DNA of 15,814 bases. Origin: Actinomycetota bacterium (GTDB lineage: Bacteria; Actinomycetota; Humimicrobiia; Humimicrobiales; Humimicrobiaceae). The stretch is from assembly GCA_023475715.1 (NCBI GenBank), contig JAMCVO010000763.1:1-15814 (forward strand). Reading direction: 5' to 3'. A program made the translations under genes and the position numbers. Every line of letters begins with the position of its first letter. The first letter of the stretch is position 1. The notes beneath the pieces were generated by a model. That model had not been told where the DNA came from. It saw nothing but the letters and a program-made list of their open reading frames with translations, and did no database searches. Of the stretch, positions 6,106-13,460 are shown piece after piece.

Positions 6106-6160
6106 TTGGCTGTGTCATAATAAACGATATTTGAACTGAGATTTATAGGATTTAAAGAGG
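6106..6160 (+). repeat. Dispersed repeat copy R5 (subfamily B)
   Basis: The copy contains GGCTGTGT, CATAATAAACGATATT, then GAACTGAGATTTATAG and GATTTAAAG. It is nearly identical over about 45 bases to R6 at 8704. It fills the whole gap between the convergent hicA and Dph6-like genes, touching both 3' ends. Confidence 0.8.
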
Positions 6161-6162
6161 TG

Positions 6163-6882
6163 TCAGTTCTTTGATTCAGGAATCAAATCACAAAAACAGA
6201 ATCTTTCGTCTCTCAAAACAATTTCACCTCTTGTTACTGGTATTTCTCTGTTAAAGATAGGACCGGCATATACAAAAGTATGAAATTCCCCATTCTCACC
6301 GCATGGATTAACTGAAGATGGTAAATCGGATAATAACGCTTTATCAAATTCTCTGCCAGCAAAACTTGCATCAAGAAATTTTGTATCAACACAAGTAATT
6401 ACTGCTTTAAATCCCAAATCAATAAATGAATTGGCAAGCTGTCTTGAATCTTTCTTCCACAGCGGAAAAATGGCATTCATCTTAAGTTTGGCCAGATTGT
6501 TTTCACGATATTTGCGTATGTCTTCAAGAAAAATATCACCGAAAACAACAGAATTTATGCCACCCTCCTTAAAATGAGTAAGAACTTGAGTCATCTTGGC
6601 TTCATAATCTTCATTTGATGAATTTTTTATAATGAATACCTTTTTAAGCGGAAGATTCAAAGCTTTTGCCTGTTGTTCAAGCAAAGCTATGCGTACACCA
6701 TGCATACTGATCCTGTCATAGTCTTCTGTCACGGTAGTTAACAGGACTACTACAGAATGACTGCCAGAATTTATTATTTCATGTAATGCCAATGCACTAT
6801 CTTTACCACCACTCCAACAAAATAAAACTTTCTGTGTTGCCAGGGGAATCTCTTGTTGTAAATCATTTTCAATGTATTTCAT
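6163..6882 (-). CDS. Dph6-like ATP pyrophosphatase (diphthine-ammonia ligase family)
   Basis: The 239-residue protein carries the PP-loop SGGKDS (24-29), the MHGVR motif (60-64) and NPCGENGEFHTFVYAGPIF (192-210), all hallmarks of the Dph6/MJ0570 family (adenine nucleotide alpha-hydrolase fold). In eukaryotes and archaea Dph6 amidates diphthine on EF2. Bacteria lack diphthamide, so this enzyme should adenylate and amidate, or otherwise activate, another carboxyl substrate that cannot be named from sequence. The ATG at 6882 has GAGGT upstream at a rather long spacing. The gene faces hicA tail to tail, with repeat R5 filling the gap. Confidence 0.9.
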   Translation of the reverse strand: MKYIENDLQQEIPLATQKVLFCWSGGKDSALALHEIINSGSHSVVVLLTTVTEDYDRISMHGVRIALLEQQAKALNLPLKKVFIIKNSSNEDYEAKMTQVLTHFKEGGINSVVFGDIFLEDIRKYRENNLAKLKMNAIFPLWKKDSRQLANSFIDLGFKAVITCVDTKFLDASFAGREFDKALLSDLPSSVNPCGENGEFHTFVYAGPIFNREIPVTRGEIVLRDERFCFCDLIPESKN

Positions 6883-7011
6883 TTTTTAATTATACCTCAT
6901 TTCATTGGAACCCATTGTAGTTTACCAAATGCTTAATTTAAATCAGGTAAATGAAAAAGATAATATATGATTTAAACATATAATAAAAGCAATATTTGAG
7001 GAGAATGCATA

Positions 7012-7056
7012 ATGTCAGCAACAAGATTATTAATTTTACAAAACACAATATTTTAA
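7012..7056 (+). pseudogene. N-terminal stub of a PadR-type regulator gene
   Basis: ATG at 7012 has a strong GAGGAG site (6998-7003) and a TATAAT at 6979-6984, yet the frame stops after 14 codons. The first nine residues, MSATRLLIL, match the usual start of one group of PadR-family regulators (MSATRLLxLGxVR). After that the sequence turns into repeat R9. The expression signals and first codons thus seem to survive from a gene whose body has been lost at the repeat. The match is short, so confidence is limited. Confidence 0.4.
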
Positions 7057-7072
7057 TCCCTGAATTAAGTTT
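7043..7072 (+). repeat. Partial dispersed repeat R9 (3' part of subfamily B)
   Basis: ACAATATTTTAATCCC followed by TGAATTAAGTT resembles the 3' ends of R8 (ATACCAGAATTAAGTT) and R7b (AATGCCTGAATTGAGCTT). Only the 3' part is convincing. It lies in the 310-base gap between the Dph6-like gene and the nuclease gene, which otherwise holds only the PadR-type stub and AT-rich DNA. Confidence 0.45.
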
Positions 7073-7192
7073 TTAAAAATAGACTTTTTAAATAATACCT
7101 TTCCAAATTGAATTTATATTTTTGCTTGGAAATATTAAAATATTAATCGTCATTAAATTTGCCAAAGATAATTTTTAAAATGGTGAACCTAT

Positions 7193-8191
7193 ATGGGAAA
7201 ATTTCTTGAAAGCGAAAAACGCAGCCAAACCAAGTTTAAAACAAACTCTCTATATTTCTCTGAAACGGCCCGGGCAGATGTTATGTATAATAGTAAGTTG
7301 AGACCTTTCTGCTTACCACTTAATTGTGCCGAAGAAAACCTTTTCCCCGAAATTCGTAAGACTGCTCTATCCTACTTTGCTGATTATAGTATTAAGTGGC
7401 ATGATGAACTCAAAAGTAATCCAGGAAAGCCAAGCAACCATCTCTGTGATTCACAAGTTTGTTGCGTTAACTTTCTTTTTCCATTTATAAAAAAGCCTCA
7501 TATACTGGCTGAAGTTTTAAAACCGATCTTTCCAAACTTTCAAGAGATACTCCCAATAGAAAATAAGCAATACATTGCCTTTGAGTGGATTGGCTTACAA
7601 AACTATCTTGGTGAAAAAACACGTGGTAATGGTAAACGTACTCGTGGTGCAAATTTTACAAGTGCAGATGCTGCAGTAATATTCCAAACAAGTGGTGGAA
7701 TGAAACAAATAGTCTTGATTGAATGGAAATACACTGAATCATATGGGAGTACAAATTTTAAATTCTCCAAACATGGTACTGATCGAACAGAAATATATAA
7801 ACCTTTTTATAAACAGAATGATTGTCCGCTTAATAAAAATCTTTTACCAAGTTTTGATTCACTATTCTATGAGCCATTTTATCAGTTGATGCGTCAACAG
7901 TTTCTGGCACACGAGATGGAAAAGGCACGCGAACTGGGTGCAGACAAGGTTACTGTGATGCATATTGCTCCTGTAAAAAATACTGATTTTCATAAAATCA
8001 CTTCACCTGAACTTATAGGACTTGGTGAAACAGCGGTAGGTGTCTGGAAAAAATTGGTGCGAAAAGAGACCGGTTTTATCAGTACAAATACTGAACAATT
8101 ATTCAAAATCTTATTTAATAATAATTTACCCGAAATACAAACATGGATTGATTATATAGGTAAGAGATATTCTTGGGTTCAGGCGGGTTAA
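7193..8191 (+). CDS. PD-(D/E)XK nuclease, PGN_0703-like putative restriction endonuclease
   Basis: A 332-residue protein. The nuclease core is visible as Asp159 (TSADAAVIF) followed by IVLIEWKYTE with Glu177 and Lys179, the D...ExK arrangement; Glu131 in IAFEWIG may also contribute. Further on, FYEPFYQLMRQQFLAHEMEKARELGADKVTVMHIAP (about 225-260) matches the PGN_0703-type putative restriction endonucleases as I recall them. ATG at 7193 is preceded by GGTGA at 6-nt spacing. No methyltransferase is present in the window, so it may be a modification-dependent or solitary nuclease, or work with the gene 38 bases downstream. The family name rests on pattern memory; the nuclease call is firmer. Confidence 0.75.
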   Translation: MGKFLESEKRSQTKFKTNSLYFSETARADVMYNSKLRPFCLPLNCAEENLFPEIRKTALSYFADYSIKWHDELKSNPGKPSNHLCDSQVCCVNFLFPFIKKPHILAEVLKPIFPNFQEILPIENKQYIAFEWIGLQNYLGEKTRGNGKRTRGANFTSADAAVIFQTSGGMKQIVLIEWKYTESYGSTNFKFSKHGTDRTEIYKPFYKQNDCPLNKNLLPSFDSLFYEPFYQLMRQQFLAHEMEKARELGADKVTVMHIAPVKNTDFHKITSPELIGLGETAVGVWKKLVRKETGFISTNTEQLFKILFNNNLPEIQTWIDYIGKRYSWVQAG

Positions 8192-8229
8192 TCGAATTTT
8201 AAGATAATTTCAATATTATAAAAAAACAA

Positions 8230-8619
8230 ATGAATTATATTGATTCCAAAGCGATAGAAGTAAAAAGCAGAATCGAAAATGACATAGCTGGTATGACTGC
8301 TGGAGAATTTGATGACTTTTTCACCAAATCACTTTCTGATAGGAGAGTAATCTCATTTACAAAATTCTACAATAAAACAGTATTGGATAAAGAAAAATTT
8401 AATTTTGGGGAATTCAAACATCAGTGGGCCATACAAGGAATGAAAAAATACATTTATCAGTACTTTGAAGACAATTTTGAAAAATTAAAACAGGAAATAA
8501 TTGATGAGAAAGACATAATAAATTTCTATAATAAATACTGCAGAAAAGAAAGAAATGAAGCATCTTTTTGTTGCAAATTATTTCATACAATTTTACCCGA
8601 TGAATGGTATAGACCTTAA
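8230..8619 (+). CDS. Unrecognised protein downstream of the nuclease, possibly truncated
   Basis: A 129-residue, mostly helical, charged protein (MNYIDSKAIEVKSRIENDIAGMTAGEFDDFFTKSL...). I do not recognise a family. It lacks a signal peptide and membrane segments and carries two adjacent cysteines (ASFCCKLFHT). It starts 38 bases after the nuclease stop on the same strand, so it is likely co-transcribed and may be a partner or immunity factor of the nuclease. No good ribosome binding site is seen before the ATG. The end ILPDEWYRP is abrupt and another frame stays open beyond it, so a frameshift near 8605-8615 is possible. Confidence 0.6.
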   Translation: MNYIDSKAIEVKSRIENDIAGMTAGEFDDFFTKSLSDRRVISFTKFYNKTVLDKEKFNFGEFKHQWAIQGMKKYIYQYFEDNFEKLKQEIIDEKDIINFYNKYCRKERNEASFCCKLFHTILPDEWYRP

Positions 8620-8752
8620 AAATTCAACATTCGAACTGCCAGAAGTGTCAAAAACACGCACAAAAAAGGCGGAAAATGAGCAGTTTAATCAGTTATGTTC
8701 AACATGGCTGGCCATAATAAACGATATTCGAACTGAGATTTATAGAATTTAA
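8611..8752 (+). pseudogene. Possible frame-shifted continuation of the preceding gene
   Basis: In the frame shifted by +1 relative to 8230-8619, IDLKNSTFELPEVSKTRTKK followed by AENEQFNQLCSTW reads like a real soluble C-terminal segment and connects to the point where the upstream frame ends. Its last 15 codons are encoded by repeat R6 and stop at its TAA. It may be the original tail separated by an indel, or chance. Evidence is limited to composition and position. Confidence 0.25.
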
Positions 8753-8760
8753 TTGTTGTT
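8704..8760 (+). repeat. Dispersed repeat copy R6 (subfamily B)
   Basis: The copy contains GGCTGGCC, ATAATAAACGATATTCGAAC, then TGAGATTTATAG and AATTTAATTG. It is the closest relative of R5 and shares its first eight bases with R3. It marks the end of the nuclease segment. Confidence 0.8.
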
Positions 8761-9032
8761 TCATAAAGATGCCAATTTATGGGACTTTCATATTCATTAA
8801 ATATTCATCATATTGTGTTATTTTATTATAAATTATGAATTAAATGTTTTTTTCATTGTCTAACCTTTTTGAAATAAGGTTTCATAGAAATATGGAGCCT
8901 TATTTATTTCAAGGATGTTTAATAAAATTTTATATAAATTTATAAGATTTTACAGTAATATTTCTTTCACTATTCTTATTCATATGCTATCCTATCCAGC
9001 AACTATTATTGATAATAAAAATGGAGGTACCA
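8761..9032. other. AT-rich gap without a recognised gene
   Basis: I see no convincing coding frame here. The only structure is a weak inverted repeat, AAATAAGG (8872-8879) against CCTTATTT (8898-8905), with an 18-base loop and no clear T-run, so it is not called a terminator. The promoter of the lipoprotein gene at 9033 must lie in this stretch, but no clean -35/-10 pair stands out. Confidence 0.4.
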
Positions 9033-9896
9033 ATGAAAAAAGTAACAAATTTTGAAATTATTATTGTTATCTTATCAATAGTTGCAATAATAGGGTTATC
9101 ATTTGTTGGCTGTAAACAAGCTATACCAGTAACTACAACTGCAGCAACGACAGCAGTTACTACAGCGGCCACGACAGCTGCAATTACATCAGCTACAACT
9201 GCTGCAGAAACTTCAGCCAAAGAAACAGAAACCACTGTAAAAGATACAACCTCAGATCAAATAAAAGTTACAAAACCTACACCAAACCAGTTAATACAAA
9301 GCCCCCTTATAGTTGAAGGAGAAGCACGTGGAACATGGTTTTTTGAAGCTACTTTTCCTGTCAAGCTACTGGATGCAAACGGAAATATAATAGCTTCCAA
9401 TCCTGCACAGGCTCAGGGTGATTGGATGACTGAGGGTTTTGTCCCATTTAAAGTTCAACTTGATTTTGTAAGGCCAGCCACTGATACAGGAGTATTAATA
9501 TTGCAAAAAGACAACCCTTCGGGGCTATCTGAAAATGATGCCAAAATTGAAATACCCGTAAGGTTTAACAGTTCGTTATCAAAAATAGTAGAAGAAGCTG
9601 ACCCGCAAAAGGGTGAATACTTTGTAAATGCTACCTTAAAAAACATTGATTTAAATAATAATAAAATAACTGTTATACAACTGATAAATGAACCCAATGA
9701 AAAAGTGATTTCTCCTGAAGTTACACTCTCGAAAGACTGCAAAATAATAAAAGTTATTCTTGAAAGACCTGGGGAAAAAGAAACTGTAACCGAGATAACT
9801 CTGGACAGTATTAAACTGGGTAGTGAAATAGGAATAATATTTAAATCTGATAATACTGCAAGAGCAATAATTTATCAGGAGATAATTGAAAAATAA
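9033..9896 (+). CDS. Lipoprotein with Gmad2-like domain
   Basis: From ATG at 9033 (GGAGG at 9023-9027) the protein has 287 residues. A signal peptide (MKKVTNFEIIIVILSIVAII) ends in SFVGC with Cys27 as the likely lipidation site, though Phe at -3 makes the lipobox imperfect. Residues 34-69 form a Thr/Ala-rich linker. Residues 77-178 resemble the Gmad2 immunoglobulin-like domain known from spore-germination-type proteins (IKVTKP...PLIVEGEARGTWFFEATFPVKLLDANGNII, then GDWMTEGFVPFKVQLDF). Residues 195-287 form an unnamed beta-rich domain. It is probably anchored outside the membrane. The next gene, convergent, is another lipoprotein with a similar linker. Starts further upstream (TTG 9009, ATG 9021) would place the ribosome binding site inside the gene. 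Confidence 0.8.
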   Translation: MKKVTNFEIIIVILSIVAIIGLSFVGCKQAIPVTTTAATTAVTTAATTAAITSATTAAETSAKETETTVKDTTSDQIKVTKPTPNQLIQSPLIVEGEARGTWFFEATFPVKLLDANGNIIASNPAQAQGDWMTEGFVPFKVQLDFVRPATDTGVLILQKDNPSGLSENDAKIEIPVRFNSSLSKIVEEADPQKGEYFVNATLKNIDLNNNKITVIQLINEPNEKVISPEVTLSKDCKIIKVILERPGEKETVTEITLDSIKLGSEIGIIFKSDNTARAIIYQEIIEK

Positions 9897-9913
9897 TTAG
9901 GTTAGCTATAAAT

Positions 9914-10453
9914 TTATTTAACCTCAAAAGGTAAAACAGCTACCAGCACATCATCAATATATAATTTGTACTCGTACTTACCTGGTGGATAGCTTAACGG
10001 TTGAGACCCCATATGACCACCAGCACTTATAGCCATGTTAAAAGCTGTCTTTGGCTCAAAATCTTTTTGGGCCACTATGTCATAAATAGCACCAGATAAA
10101 CTACCGGCAGGTATGTCCTTTTTTTGAGTCCAAACGCTGCAAAACTGGTCTTCCGAAGTAAAGACAGTTGTTTTTATTGGTACGTTGGATGGGTTGGCAT
10201 CCGTGCCTTTTGGTAGCTTACCAAGATAAAATTCTGTAAAATATTCATTAAATTTGGCTTTATCGGGTTGTTCTGACAGTTGCTCTGTTGGTTGAGTCTG
10301 GACTGATGTTGTTTCTGCCACTGTGGTTGAACTGATAGCTGTTTCATTAACAGCGGCTTTCTGAGGTTTACAACCAGATAAGAAGATAGCTGTAATAGCT
10401 ATAAGCATTACTGAAACTGTTAAAAATTTATATATTGATTTTTTCTCTATCAT
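9914..10453 (-). CDS. Lipoprotein of unknown function
   Basis: A 179-residue protein with a lipoprotein signal peptide, LSGC at 25-28 being a good lipobox (Cys28). A Ser/Thr/Gln-rich linker (35-65) leads to a globular part with TTVFTSEDQFCSVWTQKKDIPAGSLSGAIYD and a final PPGKYEYKLYIDDVLVAVLPFEVK, which reads as a beta-sandwich of the kind often seen in extracytoplasmic ligand-binding proteins. I do not recognise the family. ATG at 10453 has AAGGAA upstream. The gene faces the Gmad2-like lipoprotein gene tail to tail with only 17 bases between them. Confidence 0.75.
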   Translation of the reverse strand: MIEKKSIYKFLTVSVMLIAITAIFLSGCKPQKAAVNETAISSTTVAETTSVQTQPTEQLSEQPDKAKFNEYFTEFYLGKLPKGTDANPSNVPIKTTVFTSEDQFCSVWTQKKDIPAGSLSGAIYDIVAQKDFEPKTAFNMAISAGGHMGSQPLSYPPGKYEYKLYIDDVLVAVLPFEVK

Positions 10454-10571
10454 TAATAATTTTCCTTGTATTATAAGATAATAATAACTATATCGGCCTA
10501 ATTTTAATTTTTCTTTAATCGAAAATATAATTTACAAAATTAGAGAAAGCGGTCACTTTTTTGATACTTGG

Positions 10572-10635
10572 TTTGACTGCCCCAAGGTATGGAATTTTGA
10601 ACCAAATTATAAAGGAACCGATATTCTTAAGAAAC
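10572..10635 (+). repeat. Dispersed repeat copy R4 (subfamily A)
   Basis: GACTGCCCCAAGGTATGG, AATTTTGAACCAAATTATAA and a downstream tail align with R1-R3. It lies between the divergent lipoprotein and tatA genes, so this copy is not next to a stop codon. Confidence 0.6.
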
Positions 10636-10722
10636 ATATTTGCAATTAATAAACGGCTTACTATTTTGATATAAGATAATATATAATTGCACTTATCAAT
10701 AAGGAAAGAGGTGAACAGGTAT

Positions 10723-10971
10723 ATGTTTGGATTAGGATGGCAGGAACTATTAATTATTTTATTTATAGCTCTTATAATTTTTGGGCCGAGAAAGTTGCCT
10801 GAAATTGGTAAAGCAATAGGTCAAGCTTTAAAGGGTTTTAAGGAAGGTACAAAGAATGTATCAGACGAAGTAAAAAAAGAAATAAACCAAACAAATGATT
10901 CTACCAGTAATATTAAAAATGATAATACCAATACCATCAATAAAGTTAATTCAGATAAAACCTCCAATTAG
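10723..10971 (+). CDS. tatA: TatA/E-type twin-arginine translocase subunit
   Basis: From ATG at 10723 the protein has 82 residues: a short N-terminal membrane helix (LGWQELLIILFIALIIF, 4-20), the FGPRKLPE hinge (20-27), an amphipathic helix (IGKAIGQALKGFKEGTKNV) and a polar Asn/Lys/Asp-rich tail. This is the canonical TatA/E layout, forming the pore of the Tat system that exports folded proteins. Starts further upstream (TTG 10687, GTG 10711) would add residues foreign to the family; AGAGGTG before 10723 supports the chosen start. No tatC is in the window. The neighbouring exported proteins show no twin-arginine signal. Confidence 0.93.
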   Translation: MFGLGWQELLIILFIALIIFGPRKLPEIGKAIGQALKGFKEGTKNVSDEVKKEINQTNDSTSNIKNDNTNTINKVNSDKTSN

Positions 10972-11049
10972 AAAATATAGTTTGAAAAATGGTAAAATAT
11001 TTCATTAGATTTATCACAGAGCAGAAAATCTTAAAACAACAGAGGCAAA

Positions 11050-11871
11050 GTGAAGAAAAATTATAATAAATATACTGATTATTTGGATAGATTTCCTTTC
11101 ATAATAGTTGCAGTAATAATTACTATTGCAATAATATTTGTATTAATATTCAGAGTAAAATTTACATTTCCATTCTTTTCCGGCTCAACCTCTACAGGCC
11201 AAACACAAAGCTCTACCCAGCAGACCTTGCAGACCCAGGGCTATCCCGTGTTAATTTCATCTCCTGAAAACGGCCAGGCTTTTATCTTTGCAAATGGAAC
11301 TGAAACTACACCAATTAAAGTTGACTTAAAAGAAGATATTTCAAATACTGGCTATAAATTAAATCTGGTTTTAAGTGACAGGCAAATAATCAAGACTTTC
11401 ACTTCACCACCCTATGAGTATGATTGGAATCCAGTTATAGCAGGAAATTATTCAATCGTAGCAAATCTTGTTGATGCAAATGACAATATAATATCAAGCT
11501 CAAATACAGTCAAGTTTTCTGTGGAATATACAAGCAGCACTTCAAATACTTTGAGTAGCGAAACATCCGGTACTGCAACAGCCACAACCGATCACTCTGT
11601 TACTATAAACCTTCAGATAATAGAAGGGCCTACTTATGTACCAAATCAAGGCATCTATTATTACAGGGTTAGAGCAATTGTAACTGGTGACCCTGCCCCA
11701 ACAGTTACATTCAGCAAAGATGATAGTCATGGAGCCTGGGGAGCAACAATAGCACAGGTAAATCTCCATAAAGGTGAATCTTACAATTTGGGGGCAATAG
11801 CTTCAAATACTTATGATGGTAAAAATGCAACCATTACACTTGTTGCTCCTACCAGTACACCAAAAACATAA
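11050..11871 (+). CDS. Membrane-anchored protein with two Ig-like domains
   Basis: A 273-residue protein starting at GTG 11050 (AGAGG just upstream). A short cytoplasmic N terminus is followed by one membrane helix (FPFIIVAVIITIAIIFVLIF, 15-34) and a Ser/Thr/Gln-rich linker (44-63). Two beta-sandwich domains follow. Residues 65-160 (YPVLISSPENGQAF...YEYDWNPVIAGNYSIVANLVDAND) resemble Ig-like or Big-type surface domains, and 183-267 (YYYRVRAIVTGDPAPTVTFSKDD...ATITLVAP) resemble an I-set-like domain. A second linker (161-182) joins them. It is probably displayed outside the cell. The function is unknown. It lies 78 bases after tatA on the same strand. Confidence 0.75.
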   Translation: MKKNYNKYTDYLDRFPFIIVAVIITIAIIFVLIFRVKFTFPFFSGSTSTGQTQSSTQQTLQTQGYPVLISSPENGQAFIFANGTETTPIKVDLKEDISNTGYKLNLVLSDRQIIKTFTSPPYEYDWNPVIAGNYSIVANLVDANDNIISSSNTVKFSVEYTSSTSNTLSSETSGTATATTDHSVTINLQIIEGPTYVPNQGIYYYRVRAIVTGDPAPTVTFSKDDSHGAWGATIAQVNLHKGESYNLGAIASNTYDGKNATITLVAPTSTPKT

Positions 11872-11878
11872 AATTCGT

Positions 11879-11961
11879 CCTGAATTAACTGGGCATGGTA
11901 AATGACATTAAAACCAAGATGCTGAACTTAAATGAAGATATTTTTATACCAGAATTAAGTT
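11879..11961 (+). repeat. Dispersed repeat copy R8 (subfamily B)
   Basis: CCTGAATTAACT at 11879-11890 and CCAGAATTAAGT at 11949-11960 bracket a unit with GGCATGGTAAATGACATTAA, AACCAAGATGCTGAAC and TTAAATGAAGATATT. It matches R7b over about 60 bases with scattered changes. It lies between the stop codons of the Ig-like protein gene and the M20 peptidase gene. Confidence 0.6.
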
Positions 11962-11994
11962 ATTAATATAAATATTTAAGTGATTAAAGCAGCT

Positions 11995-13305
11995 TCACTT
12001 AAAACATTTGAGTAATTCATAAATATTATTTACACCAAATTCAATTGCTTCAATTGGTATTCTCTCATCTGCACCATGAATAAGTTTCGTAAAATTTATC
12101 TCCTCGGGTAGTATCATTGGTGTAAAACCATAGGTTTGAATTCCCAATTTTGATAAAAACCTTCCATCTGTTGAGCCTGGTATCAGTATAGGCAAAACAA
12201 TACCTTTTGGGTCAGTCCTATTCAATATGTTTTTTAAAGTTTCAAAAAGGCCCATATCTATTTTTTCTGGTATAGGCACATAATATAGTGTCTCGTATTC
12301 ATATTCATTACCGATTATTTTTTTCAATTCTGAAATAATGTCCTCCGGAGCATAACCTGGCAGTAAATTTACAGATAGAGTAACTTCTAATTTGCTTGGT
12401 ATTCCATATATTTGCTCCCCTCCATGAACACTAACTACATTTACTGTATTATGTGTTAGCGCATCAAATTCGACAGCTCTGCTTCCAAGTAATTTTAATA
12501 TCTTATCTGTAAACAAGGGATATTTAAGCAAACGAATAAACATACTAGATGGAAAAGAAAGATTTGAAGCCATAGTATCTGCTTGTAATTTTACAGTTTC
12601 AGTAATATGTACAGGCAATGCTTTCTTATCAAGTTTACTAAGTAGGGCTCCTAACTTGGCAGTTGCTCCTCCCCGTAAGGGTAATGAGCCATGCCCGCTT
12701 GGCCCTCTTACTGTTATTTTTATAAAGCAAAGTGCTTTTTCAGAAATCATTATTGGATAAAATTTTTTCTTTCCTATATAAAAGGTAAAAGCACCAAATT
12801 CTCCTATCGCATATTTTATTCCTTCAAAAAGGTTGGAGTGGTTTTCAACAAGATATTTTGTACCATATTCAGATCCATACTCTTCATCAGATACTATTGC
12901 CATTATTACATCTCCAGGCGGTGTAATGTTTTCTACTTTGGCTCGAAGAAGTGCTGATATCATCATAACTACTGCTCCTTTCATATCCAAGGTGCCACGT
13001 CCCCATAAATATCCTTCTGCAATTTTTGCCTCAAAGGGAGGATATTTCCAAATTTGGTTTTCAGTTGTTACTACATCTACATGTGCATAAAGAAGAATAG
13101 GATTTGTTTTTCCTTTACCTTTAAGACGGGTTATTAAGTTTGGACGGTTGGGATCTTTGGCCAGCAGTTGTGTTTCAAATCCTGCATTTGTAAATATCTC
13201 ATTTAAGTATTTTATGCACTCTATTTCATTGCCTGGCGGATTTGAAGTATCAAAACGAATAAGATTTTGCAGTAATTCAATGGAGTTATTATTTAAATTA
13301 CCCAT
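11995..13305 (-). CDS. M20-family metallopeptidase (ArgE/DapE/carboxypeptidase type)
   Basis: A 436-residue protein with the M20 zinc-peptidase pattern: His75 in YAHVDVV, Asp107 in GRGTLDMKG (bridging), Glu141-Glu142 in SDEEYGSEYG (catalytic base and zinc ligand), and a C-terminal IHGADER motif with the last zinc-ligand His. The lid/dimerisation domain begins around 195 (FIKITVRGPSGHGSLPLRGG). A length near 430 and the FDTSNPPGNE start place it among M20 dipeptidases/deacylases. Its substrate (peptide, N-acyl amino acid or carbamoyl compound) cannot be decided. No signal peptide is present, so it is cytoplasmic. ATG at 13305 has GAGG upstream. The gene stands alone between repeats R8 and R7. 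Confidence 0.92.
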   Translation of the reverse strand: MGNLNNNSIELLQNLIRFDTSNPPGNEIECIKYLNEIFTNAGFETQLLAKDPNRPNLITRLKGKGKTNPILLYAHVDVVTTENQIWKYPPFEAKIAEGYLWGRGTLDMKGAVVMMISALLRAKVENITPPGDVIMAIVSDEEYGSEYGTKYLVENHSNLFEGIKYAIGEFGAFTFYIGKKKFYPIMISEKALCFIKITVRGPSGHGSLPLRGGATAKLGALLSKLDKKALPVHITETVKLQADTMASNLSFPSSMFIRLLKYPLFTDKILKLLGSRAVEFDALTHNTVNVVSVHGGEQIYGIPSKLEVTLSVNLLPGYAPEDIISELKKIIGNEYEYETLYYVPIPEKIDMGLFETLKNILNRTDPKGIVLPILIPGSTDGRFLSKLGIQTYGFTPMILPEEINFTKLIHGADERIPIEAIEFGVNNIYELLKCFK

Positions 13306-13390
13306 TTGTGCCTCTTTTTTTAAATGTTTAAGAAAACATTAATCTATTTTAAAATTATAGTCTTTTATAAGAATTGTTAAAAGATTTGTT

Positions 13391-13450
13391 TACTGGTTAT
13401 GATAAACAATATTTAAACTGAGATTTATAAGTTTTAAAGGGACATCAATT
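13391..13450 (+). repeat. Dispersed repeat copy R7 (subfamily B)
   Basis: GGTTATGATAAACAATATTT, then AAACTGAGATTTATAA and GTTTTAAAGGGACATC align with R5 and R6. It is the first half of a doublet. Confidence 0.65.
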
Positions 13451-13460
13451 AAAAAATATT

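Noticed and set aside
8987..9235. Minus-strand Val/Ala-rich open frame
   Set aside because: It is the antisense of the Thr/Ala-rich linker of the lipoprotein gene at 9033 and has no start signals or domain.
9899..9924. Terminator between the two convergent lipoprotein genes
   Set aside because: AGGTTA and TAACCT could pair, but the stem is only 6 bp with a 14-base AT-rich loop and lacks a T-run, and one arm lies inside the coding end.
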